NCBI RefSeq assembly: GCF_013085345.1
Contig: NZ_JABFAJ010000003.1
Span: 357,617 to 421,616, forward strand
Length of the DNA stretch: 64,000 nucleotides
Origin: Isoptericola sediminis
Lineage (GTDB): Bacteria; Actinomycetota; Actinomycetes; Actinomycetales; Cellulomonadaceae
Direction: 5' to 3'
Under the pieces are notes generated by a model. The model did no database searches, was not told the DNA's origin, and saw only the letters and a program-made list of their open reading frames with translations. This document shows, one piece after another, positions 27,321 to 36,100 of the stretch; position 1 is the first letter of the stretch; each line of letters opens with the position of its first letter. Made by a program: the position numbers and the translations under genes.

Positions 27321-27359
27321 GGACCGGGTCCGCCGACGAGGTGTCGGCGGACCCGGTCC
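27321..27359 (-). terminator. Intercistronic hairpin between binding-protein and permease genes
   Basis: Perfect 17-bp arms GGACCGGGTCCGCCGAC and complement around a 5-nt loop. It sits between the solute-binding-protein gene and the first permease. Such hairpins usually reduce read-through and stabilise the upstream mRNA, so more binding protein than permease is made. Confidence 0.7.
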
Positions 27360-27366
27360 GCGGGTG

Positions 27367-28758
27367 TCACGGCCAGCTGTTCTCGATCTGGTCGGTGACC
27401 TCCTGGGTCGAGGAACCTGTCACCCAGTTGACCATGCCGGTCCAGAAGGTCCCGGCACCGACCTCACCGGGCATGAGGTCCGAGCCGTCGAACCGGAACA
27501 CCGTTTCCTCGTCCGCGAGGATCGCGGCGGCGTCCTGGTCGAACTCCGTGGCGAGGTTGTTCACGTCGAGGCCGTTGTTCGCGCTGATCCAGCCGCCGTC
27601 GGGCGTGGCGATGGCCTTCTGGTTCGCCCAGTCCGCGCTGGCGAGGTAGGTCTGGAACGCCTGGACCTCGGGGCGGTCGTCGAACGCGAGCACGAACTCC
27701 CCGCCACCCAGCATCGGCTGGCTCTCGCCGTCGCCGGGCAGGTAGAACGCGTAGACGTCACCGTCCGACCCGACCTCGGTGCCCTCCGGCCACTGCGTGG
27801 CGTAGAAGTTGGCCATGCGGTACATCCAGCAGGTGCCGTCCAGGACGCCCGTCCCGGCCTGGTCCCAGGCCGTCGTGGCGATCGAGTCGACCCCGCCCAG
27901 ACCCGCGTTGACGTAGTCCGGGTTCTTGAGGATCTGTCCGGCCTCGTCGAACGCGTCGACGATCTGCGGGTCGTTGAACGGGATCTCGTGCTTGTACCAC
28001 TGGTCGTAGACCTCGGGGCCGGCCGTGCGGAGCACGACGTCCTCGATCCAGTCGGTCCCGGGCCAGCCGGTGGCGTCACCGGACTCGAAGCCGACGCACC
28101 ACGGCAGGACCTCCTGCTCGGTGGCGATAGTCTCGCTGAGCTCCAGCAGCTCGTCCCAGGTCTCCGGGATCTCGTAGCCGGCGTCGGCGAACGCCGCCGG
28201 GTTGTACCAGACGAACGACTTCGCGTTCGCCCCCAGCGGGGCGGCGTAGAAGGTGCCGTCGACCGAGCCGTACTCCTTCCAGTCCTCGCTGAAGAACTCG
28301 TCGACGTTGGCCACCGTGGCCTCCGGAGCCTCGACGACCTCGTCCGGGTAGTCGGACACGATCGTGTTCAGCAGGCCGGGCTGCGGCATGTAGGCGATGT
28401 CCGGGGTGTTGCCGGCCTGGATCCGGACGAGCAGCTGCGCCTCGAACTCGCGCGAGCCCTCGTAGTCCACCGTGACGCCGGTGCACTCCTCGAACGCGTC
28501 GTAGGACATCTCCTGCTGGGTCTGCTCGGGCTCGACGATCGAGGTGTAGATGCTGACGCTCGTGCCCTCGAGGTCGCCGAACTCGTCGTACGCGGCGCAG
28601 TCGATGTCCTCGGCGGTCCCGCCGCCGCTGTCACCGCCGCCGTCAGAGGTGTCGTCGTCCCCGCCGCCTCCACAGGCGGCCAGCACCAGGGCGAGGCCGG
28701 CACCACCGGCCACGACCGCCAGTCGTCGGCGATTGCTCGCCATGGTCCTTCGTGTCAT
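27367..28758 (-). CDS. Sugar ABC transporter substrate-binding lipoprotein (AglE-like)
   Basis: A 463-residue extracytoplasmic solute-binding protein of family 1. The lipoprotein signal ends in the lipobox LAAC near residue 29, followed by a Gly/Asp-rich linker. The body has the expected pattern YDAFEECTGVTVDYEGSREF, IQAGNTPDIAYMPQPGL, and LPWCVGFESGDATGWPGTDW. The last block and the permeases point to an alpha-glucoside (AglE-like) system, but the sugar is an inference. I chose ATG 28758 with GGAG 6 nt upstream; ATG 28743 and GTG 28770 are alternatives. Confidence 0.9.
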   Translation of the reverse strand: MTRRTMASNRRRLAVVAGGAGLALVLAACGGGGDDDTSDGGGDSGGGTAEDIDCAAYDEFGDLEGTSVSIYTSIVEPEQTQQEMSYDAFEECTGVTVDYEGSREFEAQLLVRIQAGNTPDIAYMPQPGLLNTIVSDYPDEVVEAPEATVANVDEFFSEDWKEYGSVDGTFYAAPLGANAKSFVWYNPAAFADAGYEIPETWDELLELSETIATEQEVLPWCVGFESGDATGWPGTDWIEDVVLRTAGPEVYDQWYKHEIPFNDPQIVDAFDEAGQILKNPDYVNAGLGGVDSIATTAWDQAGTGVLDGTCWMYRMANFYATQWPEGTEVGSDGDVYAFYLPGDGESQPMLGGGEFVLAFDDRPEVQAFQTYLASADWANQKAIATPDGGWISANNGLDVNNLATEFDQDAAAILADEETVFRFDGSDLMPGEVGAGTFWTGMVNWVTGSSTQEVTDQIENSWP

Positions 28759-28864
28759 CAGACTCTCCACTCCGTCGTGCGGTCAGCCGGCGGCCGTCCA
28801 CCGTCGGACGACTCCGGTCGGGACCGTCCGGCGGACGTGACCGCAGGACGTCTTCCCTGATGAA

Positions 28865-28907
28865 AGTCGACCGCAAGGTTTCACCCGGTGCAACCTCACC
28901 CGGTGCA
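28865..28907 (-). promoter_or_regulatory. Promoter of the sugar ABC operon with 11-bp direct repeats
   Basis: Minus-strand promoter: TTGCAC (28893-28888), 17-nt spacer, TCGACT (28870-28865). Two copies of CACCCGGTGCA (28882-28892 and 28897-28907), 15 bp apart, overlap the -35. They look like a regulator-binding site; a sugar-responsive repressor is likely but not encoded here. Confidence 0.45.
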
Positions 28908-28997
28908 CATCTTGATGACGATGCCGTAACGATCATGCCCTCGTGGATGTGTGACACCCTTGAGCCGACACCGTCGGACCGGACCGGAAGGACCCCC

Positions 28998-29780
28998 ATG
29001 ATCGAGCTGAGGACGCCCCGTGAGATCGAGGAGATGCGTCCCGCCGGTCGCTTCGTCGCCGAGACCCTGCAGGCCGTGCGCGAGGCGGCCGAGCCCGGCG
29101 TGAACCTGCTCGAGCTCGACGCGCTGGCGCACCGGCTCATCAAGGAGAAGGGCGCCGAGTCCTGCTACATCGACTACCACCCGTCCTTCGGTGCCAGCCC
29201 GTTCGGCAAGGTGATCTGCACCTCCGTCAACGATGCCGTGCTGCACGGACTCCCCCACGACTACGACCTCGTGGACGGTGACCTGCTGAGCATCGACTTC
29301 GCGGTCGCCGTCGACGGCTGGGTGTCCGACTCCGCGATGTCGTTCGTCGTCGGCGAGTCCCCGTCCCCGGAGCGGGCCGCCGCGGACGAGAAGCTGATCC
29401 GCACCACCGAGGTCGCCCTCGAGGCGGGGATCGCCGCGGCGCAGCCCGGGAAGAAGATCGGCGACATCTCCGCCGCGATCGCCGCCGTCGCGCGCGAGGC
29501 CGGGTACTCGATCAACACCGACTTCGGTGGCCACGGCGTCGGGCGGACCATGCACGGCGACCCGCACGTGCCCAACGACGGCCGCGCGGGACGCGGGTTC
29601 CCGCTGCGCCCGGGCCTGGTCATCGCCATCGAGCCGTGGTTCCTCGAGACCACCGACGAGATCTACACGGACGAGGACGGCTGGACCCTGCGGTCGGTGG
29701 ACGGCTCGCGCGGGGCGCACAGCGAGCACACCATCGCGATCACCGCCGACGGCCCGCTGGTCCTCACCGCGCGCGACTGA
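28998..29780 (+). CDS. map: Type I methionine aminopeptidase
   Basis: A 260-residue enzyme that removes the N-terminal Met from new proteins. The five metal ligands are all in place: Asp100 (SIDFAV), Asp111, His179 (GGHGVG), Glu212 (AIEPWF) and Glu243 (SEHTIAIT); the substrate-side His83 is in HGLPH. There is no N-terminal SH3-type extension. ATG has GGAAGGA 6 nt upstream. A second map gene is usual in actinobacteria, so this may be one of two. Confidence 0.95.
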   Translation: MIELRTPREIEEMRPAGRFVAETLQAVREAAEPGVNLLELDALAHRLIKEKGAESCYIDYHPSFGASPFGKVICTSVNDAVLHGLPHDYDLVDGDLLSIDFAVAVDGWVSDSAMSFVVGESPSPERAAADEKLIRTTEVALEAGIAAAQPGKKIGDISAAIAAVAREAGYSINTDFGGHGVGRTMHGDPHVPNDGRAGRGFPLRPGLVIAIEPWFLETTDEIYTDEDGWTLRSVDGSRGAHSEHTIAITADGPLVLTARD

Positions 29781-29788
29781 GCCCTCGA

Positions 29789-29823
29789 CCGGGTCGGCGC
29801 CGTCCCCCGACGGCCCGACCCGG
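29789..29823. terminator. Hairpin between map and the HAD gene
   Basis: Arms CCGGGTCGG and CCGACCCGG, with GCCGTC/GACGGC inside, lie in the 60-nt gap between two convergent genes. Probably a bidirectional terminator. Confidence 0.55.
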
Positions 29824-29840
29824 GGCGCTCCGGTCGGGGC

Positions 29841-30662
29841 CTACGGCGCCTCGAGGAGCGAGCGCAGGACGGTGACCGCGCCGTCGTCGTCGATCGGGCC
29901 GGTCACCTCGTCGGCGGCCGCCCGCACCGTCTCGTCCGCGTGCCCCATCGCCACGCCGCGGGCCGCCCAGCGCAGCATCTCCAGGTCGTTGTGCCCGTCG
30001 CCGACCGCCACCGTGCGGTGCGGCTGCAGGTGCCGCCGTCGCCGCACCTGCTCCAGCGCGGTCGCCTTCGAGACCCCGAGCGGCGCGAGGTCCATCCAGG
30101 CGCTCCACCCGACGGCGTAGGTGACGTCCTCGAGGCCCAGGTGCTCGACCAGCTCGTGGAAGTGCCCCGAGGTCGAGTCGGGCCGCCGCACGATGACGCG
30201 GGTGACCTCGGAGGACCACAGGTCCTCCATCGGGACGATGACGTGCTCGCCCTCCAGCTCGCCGTCCGGGAAGTGCTCCGTCATCCGGAAGCCGACGCCG
30301 AGGTCCTCCACCGCGTACCGGGCGTCGGGGAGCTGCTCCCCCAGGAGGCGCAGCGCCGGCTCCGGGTCGAACGTCACGACGTCCTCGGTGACCCACCCGT
30401 CGGGCGCCGACGGGTCCAGCCGCACCGTGACCGCCCCGTTGGAGCACACCATCCACCCGGTCGCGATCCCCAGCGCGGACGCGACCGGCAGCATGGCCAG
30501 CAACGACCGGCCCGAGGCGAGCACCACCTCGTGGCCCGCGTCGCGCACGGCGCCCACGGCCTCGCGGACGGCGTCGGTCAGGTCGCCGTCGTAGGACAGC
30601 AGCGTGCCGTCGATGTCGAGGGCGACCAGCATCGGCCCGTCCGGCGGCAGGGTGCGGGACAT
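29841..30662 (-). CDS. HAD-superfamily hydrolase (Cof type)
   Basis: A 273-residue phosphatase of the Cof/sucrose-phosphatase-like group. Motif I is ALDIDGTLL (Asp16, Asp18), motif II is LASGRS, and the C-terminal motif IV is VAVGDGHNDLEML near 225. The cap domain is of the C2 type. These enzymes dephosphorylate sugar phosphates or flavin intermediates; the substrate here is unknown. The ATG follows the serS stop by one nucleotide, so it is translated as a coupled second gene. Confidence 0.88.
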   Translation of the reverse strand: MSRTLPPDGPMLVALDIDGTLLSYDGDLTDAVREAVGAVRDAGHEVVLASGRSLLAMLPVASALGIATGWMVCSNGAVTVRLDPSAPDGWVTEDVVTFDPEPALRLLGEQLPDARYAVEDLGVGFRMTEHFPDGELEGEHVIVPMEDLWSSEVTRVIVRRPDSTSGHFHELVEHLGLEDVTYAVGWSAWMDLAPLGVSKATALEQVRRRRHLQPHRTVAVGDGHNDLEMLRWAARGVAMGHADETVRAAADEVTGPIDDDGAVTVLRSLLEAP

Positions 30663-30663
30663 C

Positions 30664-31932
30664 TCAGCGCACCGGCTCGAGCACCTCGAGGCCGCCCAGG
30701 TAGGGACGCAGACCCGCGGGGACGTGCACCGAACCGTCCGGCTGCTGGTGGTTCTCCAGGATCGCGACGATCCACCGGGTGGTGCCCAGCGTGCCGTTGA
30801 GGGTGGCCACCGTCCGGGTGCCGTGCTCGACGCGTTCGCGCACGTTGAGGCGCCGCGCCTGGAACGTCGTGCAGTTCGACGTCGAGGTCAGCTCGAGGTA
30901 GCGCTGCTGGGTGGGCAGCCACGCCTCGCAGTCGAACTTGCGGGCCGCGCTGGTGCCGAGGTCGCCGGCCGCCGTGTCGATCACCCGGTACGGCAGCTCG
31001 ACGGCGGCCATCATGGCCTCCTCCCAGGCGAGCAGGCGCTGGTGCTCGGCCTCGGCGTCGTCCACGGAGCAGTAGCTGAACATCTCCACCTTGTGGAACT
31101 GGTGGACGCGGATGATGCCGCGCACGTCCTTGCCGTGCGAACCCGCCTCGCGGCGGTAGCAGGCGCTCCAGCCGGCGTAGCGCTTCGGACCGTCCGACAG
31201 GTCGATGATCTCGTCGCCGTGGTAGCCCGCGAGCGCCACCTCCGAGGTCCCGACGAGGTACAGGTCGTCGCGCTCGAGGCGGTAGACCTCGTCGGAGTGC
31301 TCCCCGAGGAACCCGGTGCCGCGCATCGTCTCCGGGGTGACGAGCGTGGGCGTGATCATCGGGGTGAAGCCCTCGGCGAGCGCCTTGTCCATGGCGGCCT
31401 GCAGGATGGCGAGCTCGAGCCGCGCGCCGACGCCGGTGAGGAAGTAGAACCGCGACCCCGAGACCTTCGCGCCCCGCTGGGTGTCGATGGCCCCGAGCCC
31501 CTCCCCGAGGTCGAGGTGGTCGCGGGGCTCGAAGCCCTCGGCGGCGAAGTCGCGCGGAGTACCGACCGTGCGGACGGTGACGAAGTCGTCCTCGCCCCCG
31601 GCCGGGGCGCCCTCGACGATGTTCGGGATCCGGAACAGCAGCTCGTCGAGCTCCGCCTCGGCCTCGTTCGCCGCGGCCTGGTGGTCCTTGACCTCCTGCG
31701 CGAGCTGCTTGGTCCGGCCGATCAGCTCGGCCTTCTCCTCGCCCTGCGCCTGGGCGACCTGCTTGCCCATCGCCTTCTGCTCCGCCCGCCGGGACTCGAA
31801 CTCCGCCAGAGCGGAACGGCGGCGGGACTCGGCGGACAGCGCTGCGTCCACCAGGGCCTGGTCCTCGCCGCGGGCTCGCTGGCTCGCGCGGACGGCGTCG
31901 GGGTTGTCACGCAGGAGGCGGATGTCGATCAC
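30664..31932 (-). CDS. serS: Seryl-tRNA synthetase
   Basis: A 422-residue class II synthetase. Residues 1-110 form the N-terminal coiled-coil arm ([20 protein letters not shown], then [20 protein letters not shown]); the catalytic core contains [14 protein letters not shown], motif 2 [20 protein letters not shown] and motif 3 [15 protein letters not shown]. It charges tRNA-Ser, three genes of which could matter here since two are in the window. GTG start is 7 nt after TAGGCT (31945-31940), so leaderless. Confidence 0.97.
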   Translation of the reverse strand: MIDIRLLRDNPDAVRASQRARGEDQALVDAALSAESRRRSALAEFESRRAEQKAMGKQVAQAQGEEKAELIGRTKQLAQEVKDHQAAANEAEAELDELLFRIPNIVEGAPAGGEDDFVTVRTVGTPRDFAAEGFEPRDHLDLGEGLGAIDTQRGAKVSGSRFYFLTGVGARLELAILQAAMDKALAEGFTPMITPTLVTPETMRGTGFLGEHSDEVYRLERDDLYLVGTSEVALAGYHGDEIIDLSDGPKRYAGWSACYRREAGSHGKDVRGIIRVHQFHKVEMFSYCSVDDAEAEHQRLLAWEEAMMAAVELPYRVIDTAAGDLGTSAARKFDCEAWLPTQQRYLELTSTSNCTTFQARRLNVRERVEHGTRTVATLNGTLGTTRWIVAILENHQQPDGSVHVPAGLRPYLGGLEVLEPVR

Positions 31933-32060
31933 GCCCGCAAGCCTAACGGCCGCGCGCGGGGCCGCTCCCGGGCGTCCGGCCGGCACCGGCGGCACCGGAC
32001 GGTGCCCCGTCCCGGGGACGCCGTCGTGCAGTCCTGGGGGATCAGTCCTATCTTTCGGTC

Positions 32061-33152
32061 ATGCCCTGGGAACTCCTCGTCGGGGTCGTCGCGTTGGTCG
32101 TCGGCCTGTCCGCCCTCGTGGTCGCGCTGGTCGTGCTCCGGCGCAGCCGCCGTCCCACCCCGTCCCCGTCACGGGGTGACGCCGACGCCGCTGCCCGCCC
32201 GCAGCGTCCGCAGCTCGCCGTCGTGGTCAACCCGTCCAAGGCGAGCACCCGGCGGGCCATCGAGACGGTGCGCCGCCTGGCCGGCGAGGCCGCGCTGCCC
32301 GCGCCCCGCTTCTACGAGACGACCGTCGAGGACCCGGGCACCGGGCAGGCCCGCGAGGCCGTGCGCGACGGGGCGGACGTCGTCATCGCGGCCGGCGGCG
32401 ACGGCACCGTGCGCGCCGTCGCGGAGGGCATGCTCGGCACGGAGGTCCCGATGGGGATCCTCCCCGCCGGCACCGGGAACCTCCTGGCCCGCAACCTCGA
32501 CCTGCCCCTGACGGACACCCAGGAGGCGCTCGCCGTCATCCTCGGAGGCGTCGACCGCTCCATCGACGTCGGTCGCATCCGCGTGACGGAACGGCCGCCG
32601 GACGAGGAGGACGACGACGACACCGCGCACCTGTTCCTCGTCATCGCCGGCCTCGGCTTCGACGCCGCGATGGTGGCCGACGCCGACGACCAGCTCAAGG
32701 ACAGGATGGGCTGGGTCGCCTACTTCCTCGCGGGTGCCCGCCACCTGCACGGGCGACGCATGGCCACACGCATCGCCGTGGACGACGAGGAGCCGGTGGA
32801 GACGCGGCTGCGCAGCATCATGGTCGGCAACTGCGGCCGGCTGCCCGGTGGCATCAACCTGCTGCCCGACGCCTCGCTGGACGACGGCGTGCTCGACGTC
32901 GCGGCGATCGACACCCGGGCCGGGCTGGCGGGCTGGGCACAGCTGTTCGGGGAGGTCGTCGCCCAGGGCATGGGGGTGCAGAACGACCTGCCGGCCAAGA
33001 TCGGGCGCATCGACCACGTCAAGGCCCGGCGAGCCACCATCCGGGTGGAGGACGGCGAGCAGGCGCAGGCCGACGGCGAGGTCCTGGGCCGGGCCATCCA
33101 GATCGAGACCTGGGTGGAGCCCGGGACGCTGGTGGTCCGCGCCCCCGCCTGA
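32061..33152 (+). CDS. Diacylglycerol/lipid kinase family protein with N-terminal membrane helix
   Basis: A 363-residue lipid kinase. A membrane anchor (about 5-26) and a linker precede the catalytic domain. The nucleotide motif is GGDGTVRA (112-119), with PAGTGNLLARNL and GLGFDAAMV later, and the C-terminal lobe carries GNCGRLPGGINLLPDASLDD. This is the YegS/DagK/BmrU family, which phosphorylates diacylglycerol or other lipids. ATG is 6 nt after TATCTT (32049-32054), leaderless. Divergent from serS. Confidence 0.88.
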   Translation: MPWELLVGVVALVVGLSALVVALVVLRRSRRPTPSPSRGDADAAARPQRPQLAVVVNPSKASTRRAIETVRRLAGEAALPAPRFYETTVEDPGTGQAREAVRDGADVVIAAGGDGTVRAVAEGMLGTEVPMGILPAGTGNLLARNLDLPLTDTQEALAVILGGVDRSIDVGRIRVTERPPDEEDDDDTAHLFLVIAGLGFDAAMVADADDQLKDRMGWVAYFLAGARHLHGRRMATRIAVDDEEPVETRLRSIMVGNCGRLPGGINLLPDASLDDGVLDVAAIDTRAGLAGWAQLFGEVVAQGMGVQNDLPAKIGRIDHVKARRATIRVEDGEQAQADGEVLGRAIQIETWVEPGTLVVRAPA

Positions 33153-33170
33153 GCCGCTTAGGCTGACGGG

Positions 33171-36100
33171 GTGCGTCCCCTCGTCCGACTCGTCGTCGCG
33201 GCCGTGGCGCTCCTGGTCACCGCCGCGGCCGTCGTCCTGCCGACGAGCGCGCAGGCCGAGGAGTCCACGGCCCCGACCGACACCCCGCTCGTGCTGGTCG
33301 GCGTCGCCGGCCTGCAGTGGACGGACATCGACGCCGCCCGCACCCCGAACCTGTGGCGCCTCGTGGGCGGCGGGTCGGTGGCCTCGGTGTCGGTGCGCAC
33401 CCTGACCCCGACCTGTCCCCGGGACGCCTGGTTGTCGCTGTCCGCGGGCAGCCGGGTCGTCACCGACGCCGCGCAGGACCCCCGCGAGGAGGACGCCGGC
33501 GCCGACGGCGACGGGGAGTCCGCCGAGGAGCCCGAGCAGCCCTGCCCGCCGCTGCCGACGCTCCCCGCCGCCGACACCCCGACCACGGTCCAGGTCCCCG
33601 GCTGGGACGCGCTGGTCGCCGAGGAGGCCCTGGCCTCCCCCGCTGCCCGACCCGGCACGCTCGGCCGGCTCGCCGACACCGTCGGGACCTGTACGACGGC
33701 GGTCGGCCCGGGCGCCGCGCTGGCGACGGCGGACCGGTCGGGGCAGGTCGGCCGCTTCCTGTCGAGCTCGGACGACCTCGAGGCCGAGGACCTGACCGCC
33801 TGCCCGGTGACCGTCGTCGACCTCGGCGAGCTCCCGGACGCCGCGACCGAGCGGACGGACGCGGTGTCCGCCGTCGACGCCGCGGTGGGCCGGATCGCCG
33901 ACCTGCTGCCGGCCGGGGGGCGGCTCGTCGTCGCCGGCCTGGCCGACACCCCGCTGGGCCCGGCGGACCTGCAGGTCGTGGTCGACTGGACCCGCCCCGG
34001 CGGCGGGGCGACCTGGTTGACCTCGACGTCGTCCCGGTGGCCCGGTGTGGTGGTCTCGGGCGACCTGTCGGCCACGCTGGCCGACGCCCTGCTGACCGAG
34101 GCCGACCCCGCGGAGCTCGCCGCGGCGAAGGAGGACCCCGACAGCCGGCTCGCCGAGCTGAGGTCGGCGTTCACCGGGTCCGCCCTGGAACGGGGCGAGG
34201 ACCGCCGGTCGTCCGTCTCCCGCACGGTCGAGAACCGCCAGTACCTCTCGGTGCTCACCGAGACCCTGCCCCGCATGACCCCCGTGCTGGTCGGCGTGCT
34301 GGCCCTCGGGGTGATCGGCGTGGTGACGGGCCTGCTGCTGGCCCGACGGCGTGCGGAGGGCGCCGACACCCCCCGGGACCCCTGGCGCACCCGGACGGCG
34401 CTCGCGGTGCTGACCGTCGTGGCCTGCCTGCCCGCGGCCGCCACGCTGGCCACCCTGGCCCGCTGGTGGGTGTGGCCCGTGCCCGTCACGGTGCTCTGCC
34501 TCGCCGTCGGGGTCTCCGCGCTGGCCGTGGCGCTGGGCGCCTGGTGGGTCCGGGTGCTGCTGCCCCGCTCCCCGTGGCGCCTGCCGACGACCCTCGCCGC
34601 GGCGACGTGGCTCGTGCTGACGATCGACGGGCTGACCGGCACGACGCTGCAGCAGGGGTCGCTGCTCGGTCCGGCCCCCTCCCTCGGCGCACGCTTCTAC
34701 GGGTTCTCCAACTCGGTGTTCGCCGTGTACGCGGTGGCCGGACTGGTGCTCGCCGCCGGGCTCGCCGCGCTGCTGCGCGACCGCGGTGCGGCACGCCGCA
34801 CGCAGGCCTGGGTCGCCGGCGCCGTCGGCACGGTCACCGTGCTGGTGGACGGGCTGCCGCCGTTCGGTGCGGACCTGGGCGGCATCCTCGCGCTCGTGCC
34901 CGCCTTCGCGGTGCTGGTGCTCGGCGTCGCGGGGATCCGCCTGACCTGGCGGCGGGCGCTCCTGGTGCTGCTCGGCGCCGCGCTGGTCGTCGCGGTGATC
35001 GCCGTCCTGGACTGGGCCCTGCCGCCCGCCACGCACCTGGGCGGGTTCGTGGACTCCGTGCTCGACGGCAGTGCGCTGTCGGTGATCGCGGGCAAGGCGG
35101 CCGGTGCCTGGGCGACCGTCGCGAACCCCGCCGGCGCGTTCGCCGCCGTGGTCTGCGCGGCCGCCGCGTGGGCGGTGCTGGACCCGCGTCGCGCCCGGCT
35201 CGGCGGCCTGACCGCCGCGTACGACCGCGACCCGCTGCTGCGTCGCGCCGTGGTCGCGATCGTGACGGTCGGCGTCGTCGGCACGGCGGTCAACGACTCC
35301 GGCGTCGTGGTGGCGATGTACGTGCTGCTGATCGGCACCCCGCTGCTGCTCGCCGGGCGCCTCGAGGCCGCGCTGACCCCGCCCGTCGCGCCGGAGCACG
35401 CCGACCGCGGGACCGGGCGCCGGATCCTGGGCGTCGCCGCGGGGGTGGTCGTCGCGCTGCAGCTCGGGGGTGCCGCGGTCCCCGCCGGGGGCATGGCGCA
35501 CGCCGGCGACGTGACCGCCGGTGGCGACGTCCTGCTGGCCGACGGCGAGCCGGTCGTGATCGTCGGCACCGACGGCCTGCGCTGGCAGGACGTCTCCCCC
35601 ACCCGCACCCCGACCCTGTGGGGGCTGCTGCGTGACGGCGCGAGCGCCGGCGGGATGACCACGACGGTGACCGGCGCCTCCGGCGACTGCCGGTCCGCCG
35701 GCTGGCTGAGCCTGTCGGCCGGGCGCAGCACGGTCACCGGCGCCACCGAGGACGACGTCTGGCGCTGCACCGACTGGGGTGTCACCGCCGACGGCGCCGG
35801 GGCCGTCGTCGACGGCTGGGACGACCTCGAGGCCCGCCAGAGCGCCTCCGAGTTCAACCCGCACCCGGGCGTGCTGGGCGAGACCCTCGCCGCCGGGGAC
35901 GTGTGCGCGACCGCGGTCGGCCCCGCCGCCGCCCTGACGCTGGCCGACGGGGACGGGGCCGTCGAGCGCTACCGCACCCTGGAGGACGCTCTCGACGACC
36001 CCGAGGAGGCCTTCGCCTGCCCGGTCACCGTCGTGGACGCCGGTTCCGCCCCGTACCACCCGACGGGCGAGGGGTCGGACGCGCGGCCGGTGCCCGAGGG

